From NCBI GenBank assembly GCA_025345505.1, contig JANVCC010000030.1:14084006-14148005 (forward strand): DNA of 64,000 nt, read 5' to 3'. Of the stretch, positions 37,620-62,820 are shown in pieces. The notes beneath the pieces are model-generated. The model did not search any database. It was not told where the DNA came from and saw only the letters and a list, made by a program, of their open reading frames with translations. This DNA is from Todiramphus chloris collaris. Lineage: Eukaryota > Chordata > Aves > Coraciiformes > Alcedinidae. Positions within the stretch are counted from its first letter, which is position 1. Each line of letters begins with the position of its first letter. The position numbers and the translations under genes were made by a program.

Positions 37620-39700
37620 TGTTGGTGACTGGGTTCAGATCATCTCCTGCCCAGGCTGGCTGGGAGATGATTACGCAGAGGGGGGGGAAGACGGAGCCGA
37701 GACCAGCACATCCATGGCACAGGGGCTGTCACAGGGTGTCCAACACCTAGTTCTGTAACTGACCTCTGAGTGCTACTGGCTGGGGTCCAACAAGCCAAGG
37801 TAATGTCAGGGCAGTGTTGTTTTCTCCTGAGACCTCTGGATGGCTCTGTCCCATCCTTGTGGCATGTCCTTCACAGCAGTGGCTTCTTCTGAGAGCACAG
37901 TGGGAGCAGCCACACCTGCCATCCTGGGGCCAGGCAAAGGAAGGAGCCTTGAATGATCTTCATAACACAGGCAATTAAGAGTTAATGCTGCCTTAGCTGG
38001 CCTTGCCCAGGATCTGATCCAGTAGCAGTATCTGATCCAGTAGAAGTATCTGCTCTACACCTACAACAGATGTGGGGACTGACACCAGGAGTGATGATGA
38101 CTTGCAGAAACCACTGGCTAATCTTGACCCCCACTGAAGCTTCTTCTCAAACCACTGCCAAGATGGCAGGTGAGGAGGCCACGATGGAAGCCATCTGTGC
38201 TAGGATGGCAGAAGGCATCTGGCATACGCTGAGTAAAATGACTTTGCACTTGCGTGGCTAAACATAAAAGCCAAAAGCCCAACTCCAGAACCAGCCCGTA
38301 TGACACATGGGTGTGCACACAGGCCTGTACAGAGAAACCAGCACAGCAAATGCTGACCATGAAGAGCCAGCTGGAAGCAGCCACAGCTGCATGGCTGGCC
38401 GTGACGGCAGGACTGGGTGGACATAGTGTGGCCAGAGATGGGCAGCAGATGCCAGATCATCAGTGCCAAGACCAAAGCCTGCCGCTGGGTACCACTGAGG
38501 CTTCCCCTGACCCACGCTCTGGTGCCCTCCCACCAAAATACCTCTGACCACAGCAACACGTTGAGGAAGGCGAAGCTCCCAACTTCTACCAAATCGATTC
38601 ATTTTGGGGAAAAAAGCAAGTTTTCTGTCCCGAGGAAAGGGGAAAGGCAACTCGGAGGTTTTTGCAGGTGGCTGTGTTCAAAGTGAAACTGCCAGAAGAT
38701 GAACTGGTGATTCACTAGGAGATTGCCAAATTTGACAGACTCCTGCCAACAGCATGTGGCCGTTACCAGTATGGCTTTTGAGACACCAGCAGAAGCGCTG
38801 GGACACAGCAATGTCATGGTTTTGCTAAGAAGCAGCACCCAGGCAAGCAGAAAAATATGGGACACGTTGCCCCTGTCAGACCCAGCTCCTCACCTGAGGC
38901 AGGTGGGAAACCCAGACCTAGACACCAGGCAGCCCTTGACAGCAAGAAGCCCACCCTTCTTGCAGGGACAAGACACAGGGTCATTCCCACCAAAGTCACC
39001 ACTACTGCCAAGCATTTGTGCTGCTCCAGCACCTGCCTCTCACTGGTTACAAGAAGGAATGCACGATGAAGCCCTAACTCTCTATAAAATGCAGGTGTAT
39101 GCCACGATCTTCTCAAGAGATTAAAGGTCTTCTCCTACAGCTCTAAGTAATATGCTGTTTAATGTCACGCTCTTCATGTCTTGCCTCTGCAAGCATCCCT
39201 GGCATCTTTCAGCCTTGCCCTGCTGCTGCTGTTTGACATCAGGGCTGGCTGCTGGTGCCAGCAGCCTCACACCCCAGACCTACAGAGGAACTGAGGTAGG
39301 GCTGTCTTGCAGGAGTCCACGCCTGCAGATTCAGCAGCACCAAATGCCACACGTTCTTTGATGCATGCTAGTGAAGTTCTATTTTTCCACTCTTACTTCA
39401 TGCTTAATTCAAGCATGTCTCTTCCAGATGCTTCTTTTGAAGAGCATGGGATGGGTTAGGGGTGTGCAGGACAGCCCTGAAACAACAGCACTGGGTGTAT
39501 CTGTGGGCGACAAGACGTTCCTGGAGAACTTGCCTCACATGTTTTGCCCAAAGATAAGCTCTGTCTTATTCTTGATAGGACAGAGCAGTGCTGGAGATGA
39601 GGCTGGTCCAGCACTCCAGGAGGAAAAAAAAACCCCAAACGAAAACAACCAAAAGAAACTAAATCAAACAAAGGAAAAACACTTAAAGACTAGGCTGGAA
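37620..39700. other. Gene-free interval between the convergent SLC51A and PCYT1A ends
   Basis: No exon was recognised on either strand. An ATTAAA on the minus strand near 39157 could be a distal PCYT1A polyadenylation signal. Confidence 0.45.
38012..38047. repeat. 18-bp tandem duplication
   Basis: ATCTGATCCAGTAGCAGT is followed directly by ATCTGATCCAGTAGAAGT, one mismatch apart. It lies in the gene-free stretch after SLC51A. Confidence 0.9.
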
Positions 39701-39713
39701 TTTGAGTGTCCAA

Positions 39714-39719
39714 TTTAAT
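39714..39719 (-). terminator. Candidate PCYT1A polyadenylation signal
   Basis: ATTAAA on the minus strand, 2.3 kb after the PCYT1A stop. It is one of a few variant signals; I found no clear AATAAA closer to the stop, so the 3' UTR end is uncertain. Confidence 0.35.
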
Positions 39720-42053
39720 TTAAGTGCAAGGAGGAAGCAGGAATTATTGGTTACAAGATACAGCTTTGTTATTCCAAGCTACGTGTAAAACCATGGCTGG
39801 CTTCTTACCAAGCACCCCAGGTTTTGCAGCGAGACCAAGAAATACATTAAGGTCTCTGCAGAACAAACCACCATCCCAAACACCATTGTTACCCAAATTT
39901 ACAGAACACCGTTGAATAACTTCTGTTTAAAACAGTAGTAAGGCTCTAAAGCAGCCTGGCCTTCGTGATCCAGCTTGGGAAAGCAACGCAACATCCATAG
40001 TGAGGGAAGGGTGAGGAAAATGAGGGAAGAGAGAATGTGAGTGATATAAAGTAAGTGCTCTACCACTCATAAACCAGGGGATTAACTGGCTCATACCCAG
40101 TGACCATTATTTGCTCCTTACAACTTAAAATCCACAGCAGCCAGCCATGCTCCCAAAGCCGTGCACGTCCCTGCTGAGAGGTCCAAGTGGCAGATGAGGA
40201 ATCCCCAAAATACTCTTTCCCATAATGGCTCGGGCCTCAAAAGCAGCACAGAGTTTCTTCCAAGTCCTTTGGGTGGCATGACAAGGGATCATCACCAAAA
40301 GCTGGAAAGAAGCAGCAGCCTGCTCCTACCACAGGGCTCCTGTGTCCCTTGGAAGCACTGCACCATTCAGAGCCTGTGGCAGCACTTGACGCTTGGCCTC
40401 CTTGCACCCACTGCTCCCCGAGCCCTGCATCCCACTCTGAAGATCTCCCTGCAGTCCTGCTGACCAGGCTCTGAACTGTCCTCTGCTCCCAGCATCACAG
40501 GAGGATACAGGCAACTCAGCCCAGCAGCTCCACCCAGACACAACGGGTATCGCACGCAAACTCAAACAGTAAAGCAAGCGGGAGCTTCACAGCTACACCA
40601 CATCAAGTCCAGTCCCCCCAGTGCTGGCCGCCGGGACAGAGCGCACTGGCACGCAGCACGGGGAGGGCAGCTGCCCGCGGGGAGCTGCAGGCTGCAAAAC
40701 TCAGGGTTTGTTACAGACACGACAGCCGGTGCAACTTGGACCGTGGTTTCAAACGAGAAGATTACACGTTTAAAATCTTAAAAATCCACACCGCTCTCTG
40801 ATGCTCTTTCTGGCCCGCCTCAGGAGCGGAGTAAGCGGGCACTGATACTGCGCAAGGCAGGCAACTGTCACATGGGACCGGGACCCTTCACTGGGGTAAA
40901 ACGTGCCCTTCATCTGTCCAGCTGCACAGGCCAACACGGACAGCAGACTGGCTGCATGAATTCACGTTCTGTCCTTACAGCAGCTACTTCATGGCACCAG
41001 TGTAAAGGAGTGCTCCAGCCCTTAGAGCACAGCAACTGCAACACAGACAGACACGCACAGAGCACAGTGTTGAGGGGCCATTTGGACAGACAGTAAAACT
41101 TTTTACACACCAAAGACTGGGACAAGGAACTTCTCAGAGGAGTACACACGTTTGTTTCCTACCTGGGCTCTCGCACACCCAAGGAAACGTACAGACAGCA
41201 AGTGCCCCGAAGCAAAGATTCGTTCTCTTCCCTCCAACAGCAGCTGAGGGCTGAATTTTAGCTCAAGATTTAGCAGTCTTGTTAAGATGAGCTGGAAAGG
41301 CCTTTCCTCTGCAGCCCCTGTACAATTTGGAGCTGCAAATGCTGAGTGCTTACAGGGCGTGCAAGCCCACGGTGCTGTGATTTCTTCCAGGGTGTAACTC
41401 CTGTGTGCTAAGATGGTGGCCCCAACCCAGCACATCCTCACTGCGACACACTGGGAAGCTCAGCTAAGAGGCACACGAGCACTACAGGGTCTGCTGAAGA
41501 GATTCCTATCGGCTGCAGCACAGCAGCGGCGTCTCGTATTTCCTAGAAGCCTCTTTACACCACCGCTTGCTGCATGCTCTTGAGGTCACGCTGGTTGAGG
41601 AACCAAGGGGTCTTTCGTTTGGCAGTGGCACGGTTACTGCCTGGAGGTGAGGGGAGTAAGACAGAGGAGCTGAGGGAAAGAGGAGACAGGTAAGTCTTCC
41701 CACTCTCCCTCTTGTCTGGCGGTTTAACAAGGGAAAAGAAACCAAAACAAAAGCCACGCTTGAGTGCTATTCTTTTCGCTACAAAAGAGTATTTTCTTAA
41801 AATATAAAAACCATCTTCTCCCTGGAAACCACTAGAACGTAAACAATAAAAAGGGGGTTTGGGGAGGAGAAGGGAGAGGAGGTTTGAATGTGCTTCCAGG
41901 CAGCAGCCCTCACTAAGAGCAACAGGTGCCTCCAAGGCCCTGTGCTCACCGTCAGCCCTGTTCCTACAGCTCCCTTGCTCATTTAGAGTTCCCCAGTGGG
42001 TCTGGATTTAGGATTCGGCGATTAGTGATTCGCAGCAAATCCCGGCTGGTAGC

Positions 42054-53242
<11,189 letters not shown>

Positions 53243-56200
53243 CTTGCCAAGCACGTCCACTAAGAACTGGAACAAAATGAAGGAGAAAGTGGGGGAAAAA
53301 AAAAAAGATATTCCTCAGCTCTTCCAAAGCAGAATCAGCCAACAGCGGCACAGTGTACAGAAGGTCACTGTAAAGACACAGCCACCTAACAAGGGGCTTA
53401 GCCAGTTGTATTTGGCATCAGCTGCCAAGGCCTGACAAACAGTGCCTGGTGGGAATACTCAATCATTTAACGCAACTCAGAGCTGCTCTGCAGAGAGAAG
53501 CGTGCAACAGTCAGCTGGCTTGAAGAGAAACACGTGAGCATTGCAATGCAAGTTATATATCCTTACTACAAGGCTAATTATATTTTCACATCTGAAAAGC
53601 AACCAAAGGATTAAGGCATGCCCGGTCTGCATTCAGCCCTCCCCCAGCTCTCATTTTGATTAATGCAAAAACTCCCCTATCCTTCTGTGCCCCCCTCTGT
53701 CACGACAGCTGGGTATGCTGCATGCCTGTACAGTCCTGAGGAGAGGAAGGTGGTTAGGCAGAAGAGTAACGGTGAGGGAAGAGGTGCGACCTATGGTCAT
53801 AACTTAAATAACTAGTTGGCTTTCTGTTTGCTTTGTTGTTTGTGTAAGATGAAGCTGTAGCTCTCCAGTGGGGACAGCTCACCTTGGGATGGCTGCCACC
53901 ATGCTTGCCTCTTGTCCCCTGTCCCCGCCGCAGTGGTGACTCAGCTGATGGTGAAACAGCTGCTGACACCACATTAGGACACACTTCTGTCACTTTATGT
54001 ACCACGTTGTAATTAGTGGTGGTTCAGCTGAACTGCTTCTGTGATTAATAGATGTCTGATGACAGACAACCAGTTTGGGACAGGAATCGTGACAGCTATC
54101 TGAAAATAAGCTCTCTGTTCTTTTGAACTGGAGTTGTTGTACCTTCCCAAAAGGGCCCTGGAGCATTATGAAGCCCAGCACTTCACCCAGATGAAGCAAA
54201 GCTAGGGATTTATAGAAAGGCATGGCAGCAAACATTCCCTTTTCAGCTGCTGCAGGAGTTAGAAATGGGTGCTGGATTTACAAAGTTTATAACTAAAGAG
54301 CAGCATTATCTCTTGCTCCCTTGAAGTGTGCAGCTCTCCAGTGCAGCAAAGAGCACTTCTGACCTGCATTCCTGAGAGCAGCATGACCCCCTCCACCCAG
54401 GAATGATGCTTATGTGTGTGCCTCAACACCCTAATAATAAAAGCTGTGTGGAATTTCAAACGCCTCTCCACCCACATGCAGTGGGTGTGCTGGAAAATGC
54501 TAGGTGGGGCAAACGCGAGGTATGAGAAATGGCAGAAGTCACTCTGAACATCACCGTTCTCCTCAGCAGAGGGTCTTTGCTGAGTGTTCCTGTTTGGGGT
54601 TAGCTGGGAGTGTCCTCAGTAAAGGCCACTGGGCAAAGGTCTGCTGTTCAGGAACAGAGAAGGGTGGGCTTTGTGAAAGCGAGCTGTCTTACTGGAGCAT
54701 GAGTGACTCCAACTTAAGGAATGTTCCAAAGTAAGGAGTGAAACGCAGTTTAGTAACACGCCAACATACCACTCTCCCCACCTAGCATCAACAGCACGAT
54801 ACCTTATGAACAGCGTTAGGGCTAAACACAGATGAACTGGTTTTGGGCTATGTGCATGTTCAGTATCCCAGGTTGATTTGCTAGACCTTACACAATGCAC
54901 TAAGAACAGAAAAAGAGAATCTTAGATGAGAGGGAAGCAAAAAGTGACAGTGAAGAGCAGCCACAAGGATGGTTCAGAACCACATGAGCCATCCAGCACT
55001 CACTTCATAATGCCTGCGAGTCACATTTGCGGAGTTTCCTCTCTTCCAGTAGGTAATTTACTATTTCTAACAACAGACAAACATACAGGAGTGTGCAAAA
55101 GCAGTCTCAAGCAAAAAGAGTTTGCAATCCTGAGCTCCAAGTCTCCAACCACTTAAGCGCACGTTTAACTTCCAGGCAAGATCTGTGCTATATAAATGCA
55201 GCAGCTTCCCGAGTCTCTCTGTGAAAACGCAGGGTATGACACAAGTAATTCTTCAGTCTTGCAAGATGCCATCTTGCAAGCACACCCTGTATCAGTTATT
55301 TACTTCACTGCCACGGTCCTGGCAGAAACCATCCAGTTCACAAAACTGTCTCTGGTCCAAGTAACTCCAGCATCCATGGAAACAGTGTGTGTGTGGGGGG
55401 GGTGGAACAGCAGCAGATTTTCTTGTTATTTGGTCAAAATAATTTTATTGTGCTTCAAGTCACCTGTTGGTCTCTGAACGCTCACTTTCCTTCCCTCCAG
55501 AGAGAATTAGAAGGTCCATTAACGTGCTGAACCGCTGCCCAGCAGAACATTAAAGGGCACAGGCAGAGGCTGTGGTGCTGAAGTACGGACACGGCAGCCC
55601 CCACACACAGATGAAGCTCTTCCCATGTTAGCTCGGCCCATCAGAGCAACCAGACTTCTCTGCACACAAGTACACTCTGCTGAGTTATTGCCAGCATCTC
55701 GCTGCTGGGTGCAGATCTCAGGGCCAGCCACAGAACTGCAGGGTACAGCACAGGGCACTCTCTGCTTTGTGCCAATGTATAGCAGCACCGTTCCAGCCCA
55801 GGAGAAATCTTCAACACCTTCTTCCAACCCCTCCCACACTCCAACCTAACTCACTTTCCCACTTCTCAGGGTGTAAGTCAGTCAAATGATAGCAAATAAT
55901 AGCTTAAGTGAATGGATTTGCTTTGCATTAAGAAGCAGCAGTGGCTCTGCCTGACACACCGAGGGAGAAACAAGCTTTGAGGATGGCATAAGTACGCTCT
56001 GTCTGCTCTGAAGTTGCAGGCTAGATGTTGCAGAAGGAGGCTCTGCAGTGTCCGGAGAGCTGGGCTGGGCACCTAATAAGTGATGCAGCTCTGCTAATTA
56101 TTCAAATTAATGCAGAAATTAAACAATAATGTTACCACTCTTCAGAGCTTTAAAATTTCTATCCCGTGGCTAGTGTGTTTCTGGGAAGTTCTGCCAGCAC

Positions 56201-59200
56201 CAAACACATCTTCATTAAAATCCAGGAACATGTTGTTTTCCAAAAACAAACCATGCCTTGCTGCGATAAAGCTACTAATCTTAGAATGTTTCATTTTGAC
56301 CCAAATGACTAAAATAGCAGCCCAAACAATTACTTAGTAACAATGGGATCCAGCATCTGTAGCTGAGCTTAACACAGGAGCAGGCAGTTCTGCTTCCCCA
56401 AACGCGTAAAATGCTGCTGCTCTAACATTAATTGCATTTGCAGCAGATGGGGAAGGGGAAAGAGGAGATATCTCTCAAAGCTCATCCTGAAAGACTCTGA
56501 GATAAAACCCAGGCATACACAGAAGAAAGAGCCCTGCTGTAAAATACTAACATCACTGTATTCTGTTTAAGGTGTCACCCTCCTGCATTACCGAGTCCGT
56601 GCCGAATATGAGAAACCACTCTCAAGGAGCAAAGTGAGAAGTGCCCCATTCGGGGAAGCCATGGGCAAATCACAGTCTCCGCATCTCTTCACAAAAACAC
56701 CCGGGGCTTTGCTTCTGAAACTTAGTTCTTTGGTGCGTTCCCTTGCATCGCCTGCCAGCTAGGTCACTTTGAGAGTTGTACCAGCTCTGCGAACAGCCGC
56801 TCACTGCCAGGCAGGAGAAGAGTTGCTGTCTCCATCAGGGAATCACTGAATCCCACTGAAACACAGCCACTCCTGGCAGGGTGGGGGGCAGAGATGGACA
56901 AACAGTGATTACCACAAAGAAAAAAATATATAGACAGGGAAAGAATTTAAAACTTCTCCCTTACTGTGAGTTACCTACCCCGTCACCTGAGCTGGAATTT
57001 AATCACACCAGAGTTAACACCTCTGGCAGATGGAGAAGGTCAGAATAGGCGTGGTGAATCTTGCTTAGCCAAAATCTTATCTCACCCCATCTGCATCCTC
57101 ATGGACAGTAGGGATGTTTTATTCAGCCTTGTTGGTGTCAGAGAACTGCTGCTTCACACTACACCAGGAGACGCAGATCAGACATTTCTGCATCCTCAGC
57201 ACACAGGTGGCATGAGGACCTGGCCCATCTCAATTCTCTGTGTTTTGATGTCCCAAGGAATTTCTTAATCTGCAGGCAGTAGCAGGATTGCTTCTGCCAC
57301 TTCCGCTGTTTTCCACTTGCAGATTTATGTGCTGAGGCAAAATAAATCCTGATACTTAAACCCTGTGCAAAGCAAGAGCTGACTGAAAACCTCAGTAAAT
57401 GCTCCAGCCCAAAGCTGCTGTGTTTTCCACCCAAGACTCGAGCCAGCACAAGACCAGCAGGTAGGATGGACCAGCACCCACAGCTCCTAGGCTCCCTGGG
57501 GGGCACTGCCTGCTCCCGAGCTCCCCTGTCATCCCTCTGAACTTGGAAGGCATTGGCACAGTCAGATGTGACTGTCATGTGCTGCTTTGCCCACAAGATC
57601 ATTCCACTCTAGAGAAGCGAGCTATTTCTCTTCTGCTGACTCATCTGCAGGCAAATACTACTAAACTTTGCACTCTGTCAGCTGTCTGCAGAGAATTGCC
57701 TTGACACATGGACAGCACCTAAGCAAGAGCCTCAGGGAAAAGGTAGAAGTCCTGTCACTTCAGATAATACATCCTGGCAGGCTGTAAAGTAACCAAAACT
57801 ACTCTACATTCCTTGGTCATGGGGAGGGAAGAATCCTTTTCCCCATTCTCCCACTCCTCCAAAGCCCAGTTCTCCATTAACCTTCACGGTGAGTATCCCT
57901 GTAGAGATTTGTTGTAGACTGAAAGACTCAGAAGAGGTTAATGACAGAAGATTCATCACAGTGAGAAACTGATGAAAGCCTGTTTACAAGATGAAGGATA
58001 ACCTGTACGTAATTACTGGGAAGGATCAAGATCTCTCTTCAATCTGTGCTTAAAAATCTTGCCCAGTCTCCAAGGCAACTCCATTCCGTCCGTGTTTGTG
58101 AGGCCCAGCTCTGCCCCAATCTCCAGACTGAGAGCAGAGTGCTAATGGCTGTGACCCGTCCTGCTCACCCCCAGGGAACACTGCCACTCTCCCCAGCACG
58201 GCTGCTGGGAACTCTCCACGGCCAGGGTCTGCTCTACCTAGATGGTCTAAACCCTCAAGCCCCTCATAAAGGTTACGGTAGGATCTGGCTGGCAGAGTCC
58301 TGCCTACATCTAAAACACAGGCTGCTTCAGATACTCCTGCAGCGTACTAATAGCCATATGAATGTATAGAAGGGATTCCAGTTCAGCCAGTGCCACACAC
58401 TGGTCCAACAGTATCCACAGCCAGATCTTTGCTATGCCAGCTACAACAAACCCTCAAGCCTTGCATTCCCAGCTGATACCAGAAGGCTGATAATGTTTTC
58501 TCCAGCAGAGCCCGAGCATGCAGAAGATCTGGTATCTGTGTCCTGCAATCGATGAAAAGATGCTGCTTTTCACCAACAAAGTCCCAAACGGATTAAGATC
58601 ATTCTCTCTAACACCGCAACAACTGAAAGAGTGCAGCATGATCACCTCGGCAGCGCTGCTATGGAAGAAAAAAAAAAACCAAAGAGAAATTGCCGGCAAG
58701 ATCTTCTCTGTGAATTCATGGCCCTTCTGGGTACACCACAACCCTGAGGCACCGAGCGTCCTGGCATGCGACAAAGCCTCTGCTGTGTTAGCGAAGCAGC
58801 AAGAGTAGGTAGGGGCCATGCAGAATATTAGAGAAGATTTGGAGCCTGCTCAAGGACAATAAAGTGCAAGGATGGGTGGTCATTCTGTTCCAACTTTTGT
58901 CTTGGTTGAACTGTGTTTTGTTTTTAGGGCTTAGCAACAGAGCCCTTTGAGACTTCAGGAAGCAACCCCTTTTGGCAGGTTTACACATCAATACCAACCC
59001 CTTGTTTCAACAATTATCGTTTGAGGCTCATCTGACAGTCATTTGAAGACAACAATCCAGATCTTGGACTGAGAAACTTCCAAGTCGCAAATGTTAGTAT
59101 TTCTGTACAAATACAAATTTTCCTCGGGAAATAAAGCGTGGCTATCTGCCACCTGCATTTCAGAAGCAAGTATGGTGGCTGTCCTCAGGCCCCAGAGTCC

Positions 59201-59480
59201 CGCAGATGAAACTACTACCAGTACCTGCTTCTGACCACACCACTCCTTGCCAGCAGCAGGCTGCGGGACATGGTGCTGCAGTGGCACAGGGTGGGGGCAG
59301 AGGAGGGAAAGGCCACCTGCAGATCCTGCACCTCTCTCCACAACCGAGAAGGGTTACCAAGAAGTGTTGAAGCCCTCAGAATCCTTGCAGACTTTAATTA
59401 GACAACCATTAATCAGCGCAACCAGGACTTTGGTGGACACAAAAAGCAGGTTAGAGACGATGTGTCCCTGCGCAGCAGCT
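53243..59480 (-). other. PCYT1A: PCYT1A first intron and flanking sequence
   Basis: About 6-7 kb separate the first coding exon (acceptor CAG at 53267-53269, with 24 nt of 5' UTR) from the CpG island. I recognised no other exon. Alternative 5' exons are known for this gene in mammals and could hide here. Confidence 0.6.
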
Positions 59481-59499
59481 AGGTCACACCTCCCTTCTC

Positions 59500-60460
59500 C
59501 ACCACCCCGGCCAGGGCCACCTCCCTGCTGCTCTCCTCTCTCCCCAGGCCTTGGCTGCATGCCCTGAGCAGGGGGGATGTCCCCCGATGCCCCCACACTC
59601 CAAGCCCCGGAGATGTACCCCAGAAGTCTCCCAAAGCATCCGCAGCTATCTCTCCCCCACCGCAGCCGGTCCCGCCAGCCCCGAGCACAGTGCCCGAGCC
59701 CCAGCCCCCCCCCCACGGCCCCGCAAAGGGGAGGCCGCGCACCGCGCCCCCTCCCCAGCGGACACTGTCCCCGTGCCCGAAGTGTCCCGCGTCCCCCGCA
59801 GCCAGCACCCCCCAGAGCCCCCCTGCCCCGCAGAGAGGGGCTGCCCCACGCCTGTGCCACGGCCACCCCTCCGGGAGGGCATCCCGGGGAGGGAGCGCTG
59901 CTCTCCCCGCGCGTCTCTCCAGCCGAAACCCGTCCGCCCGCCTCCTGCCCCCATGACGGGCACCCTCGGGCCCGCAGCTGGGGGGGTGCCCTGTCCCCTG
60001 CACCCCCACCCACCCCGAGACTCGCCACGTCCGCCCGGTGACAACCCCGCAGCCAGCCCAGCGTCTCCCCGAGGCTCCCAGAGACAGCCCCAACCCCAGT
60101 GCCGCCCCCAGCCACAGCAGCACCCCCGCTCCCGACAGACGCCCCCCTACCAGCGCCACCGGCCGCACACAGCTCCGCTCCCCTCCGCAGCTGAGCCCAG
60201 TTCAGTCCAGCCCGGCCCAGCCCAGCCCGGCCCGGCCCCGCCGCCGGAGCCGCTCCCGGCACCGGCCCCGCCCCGCTCCCGCCAACGCCAACGGGGCGGC
60301 GGGCGGAGCCGCTGCGTGTCGGGCCGGAGCGGCAGGAAGGGACCGGCCGCGTCCCAGGAAACCGCGCCCGGAACCTCCGTTCCGGCTCGGAACGGGCACG
60401 TGTGTCCCCCCTCCCCATCCATCCCTCGGGGGGCTGGTGCGGGAAGGTCGCGGATGCCCC
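59500..60460 (-). promoter_or_regulatory. CpG island, probable PCYT1A promoter and exon 1
   Basis: CpG-dense block about 7 kb upstream of the first coding exon, with many Sp1-type GC boxes and no TATA box. Long open frames on both strands are side effects of high G+C. The exon-1 donor is not certain; a GTAGGG on the minus strand near 60148 is one candidate. Confidence 0.65.
60204..60240. repeat. Short CAGCCCGGCC tandem repeat in the CpG island
   Basis: Alternating CAGCCCGGCC and CAGCCCAGCC units in a row, near the presumed PCYT1A transcription start. A simple GC-rich repeat. Confidence 0.65.
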
Positions 60461-60499
60461 GGGGCTCCGGGACAGGGGTGGCTGGAGCTGAACGATCAA

Positions 60500-61730
60500 G
60501 GACTCAAAGCTGTGCTTTGGGAAGCAGCTGTTAAAAACCTCCAAAACCGGAGCGAGAGCGAGGTGAAAAACGTGGTTTAATCGCCGTGACTTGATAACAA
60601 GTGTCAAAACAGGAGTCCGAGGGCACATAGGATCTCCTGGCAGGTGTCTTTATGCGGGGGGATACCCCGTTCCCCACAGCTTGCACTCCCAGGGTCGTGC
60701 ACAAACTGAGCAGCACCATCGCATCAGGTCTGCTGCTGCCTTAGCGAGTGAGAGACACCAGTAGCGACCAAGCCATGGGAGAAGTCACCTATATTTCCAG
60801 TCAGAGGAAAATGGGAGGAAGCCCCTTTCAAACAAACGTAATAGAGAAACGGGAGCGTGTCACCTCCAACGGTAGCCAAAAAAAGCGATTCTAGAAGATG
60901 CATCGTAATATGTTATTTCCCAGCTTTCCAAGAGCTGCATGGGCAGAGCATGTTCTGCTCTAAGAGTTGGTGAAGGTGGGATTCAGGATTCGCCACACCC
61001 AAGTTCAGCACTCTAAAAGCCGTTTGTGCAATTGAAGTTGCTGAGCTGTGCTTGCTCCTCAGTCAGAAGGGAGAGAGAATGGGCATCACCACAGAGCAAC
61101 TCATCCCACCTTCCTTCCCATGGGCACCTGAGATACACTCTGGTGACACCCAGTCTCTCCGGAACCAACCTGGTACTCTAAATTTTGGGGAGACGAGAGG
61201 CTTTAGCATTCCTTTTCAGATGTACAGCAGACTTTACTGCTCCTTTTGGAGGCTAAAGTCCTAACAAATTTGGGTCCAAACATCCACCCTCACATCCCAA
61301 AATAATTACAGAGAGGGAAAGATTGAGCAAACACCATATATCAGCTGAGGAGGACAATGAGCAAGGTCCACTCACAGTGCCCATGGGTGCCAAACTACAC
61401 CAAACCAATGAGGGGTTAGAGCCGGGAGGATTTTCATCAGTCAGGGGTGCGCAGGCTGCTGGCCTGACCCAGTGTCCTACATACCTTGTCTTCCTATCAA
61501 TTAATACCATCTCGTGTGACACAGCTGGGATTCATAGCCCACTTGTTATGGGAGTCACGGGAAAAAGTTTGGATAACCAGAATAAGAGGTCAGTTTTATG
61601 GGTTACTTCACAAAGAATCCTCAGAAAATGGGTATCTGAGAAGCAGAGAGAATCCATTGGGGCTAGTGCACCTTGTAGAGTGGGGGAAAATGTCAAACAA
61701 AAGGCAAGGGCCGACCCCCAGGAGAGGAAA
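60500..61730. other. Intergenic interval between PCYT1A and DYNLT2B
   Basis: It lies between the upstream CpG island of PCYT1A and the 3' end of DYNLT2B, both on the minus strand. I see no coding exon. Nothing else was recognised. Confidence 0.5.
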
Positions 61731-61745
61731 TATTAAATACTTAGA

Positions 61746-61751
61746 TTTATT
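61746..61751 (-). terminator. Candidate DYNLT2B polyadenylation signal
   Basis: AATAAA on the minus strand about 330 nt after the TGA, in A/T-rich sequence. It is the clearest signal downstream of the last exon. Confidence 0.6.
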
Positions 61752-62084
61752 ATGTTACATTTCTTATAAATATTTCGTTCATTTCAGAAAATGGAAGCTG
61801 AGTTTTCCTTAGAAACAAGGGCTCTTGGCAATGCACTTTTAGGACAAACCCAACACACTATATAAAAACAAAGGGTGATTTAAATAGAGGACATAAAAAT
61901 ACTGTGCTTCAAGCTATATCAATATCCACAAGGAATGCTGTAGTGTGTAGAAGGGGTGTAGGACACGCTTTGTAGGGCTGTTACTTCGTTAGGCAGAAGG
62001 AAGAACATGATGCTTTTGTGCACATTAACAACACCCTGAAGCATTTTCCCCAGCTTCTCTCCTTCCGTGCAACATTTACCACCT

Positions 62085-62820
62085 TCAGTAGTAGAAGCAG
62101 CCAAATGCAGCTACCACACAAAACAGGCTGTCCTGGGGAAAACAGAGAAAGGCTCCGTCTTAGGAAAGGCAAATTATTCGCTAGCCTAACTGAAAAGGTG
62201 AACCTAAGGGAACATTTAAACCAGAGCATAACCTTACATTGCAGCATGTTGCAATTTTCTGCCTTTTAGTTAGTTTCTTATTCACCTCACTTGTTGTGTA
62301 ACACAGGTCAGTGTCTCTGAATGCCAGAAATGCCTTGGTTTACTCCATCCACACACCTGCAGGTGTCTAGGTTTCAGTATAAAATAAAATAATGAAATAA
62401 AACCTTGGCCTTGCTCAGTCCTGGATTCCAGCCATACTCCATGGCAGGAGTTCAGCAAAGCATATAAGAAAAGACTTTATCTCTTGTATTTCCCCTCCCC
62501 ACCTGTAAAATGGTGTGACTATAACAGCTTGTGTACAGTCCTGTACGACCTACTCAGGAAATAAGTTTCACTCTGTTGGATATTATATCCAAGTGTGTTT
62601 TGGGAATAAGGACACAAATCATACTGTTTCAACAGAGCCTTGGTTCCTTCCTTCTAGTGGATGGTTCTTTTTCTGCTCCACGTTTAAGGTCACTCTGCCC
62701 CTCGTACAAAAACAAGCAGCTTTACACTTTCCCATGTCAAACCAGGCGATACTTACATTCATGAACACATCGTGAGCATAGCTGTCAGTGTCAGCATCCC
62801 AGAAACATCGTGCAGCCATA
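62085..62820 (-). CDS. DYNLT2B: Dynein light chain Tctex-type 2B, last two coding exons (5' part outside window)
   Basis: Light chain of cytoplasmic dynein-2, which drives retrograde intraflagellar transport in cilia. Two exons are present: 62820-62757 encodes MAARCFWDADTDSYAHDVFM plus Asn and ends at a GTAAGT donor; 62132-62085 encodes DSLFCVVAAFGCFYY and a TGA. Together they match the conserved C-terminal end of the family, including the last Tyr-Tyr. The 62820 exon starts with the third base of a split codon, so earlier exons must exist; none was found up to 64000. Incomplete only because the window ends. Neighbour order PCYT1A - DYNLT2B matches mammals. Confidence 0.94.

Noticed and set aside
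59354-60628. 424-codon minus-strand open frame at the PCYT1A CpG island
   Set aside because: Composition is Gly/Arg/Ala-rich and overlaps equally long frames on the other strand; PCYT1A coding starts at 53242 with the correct total length.
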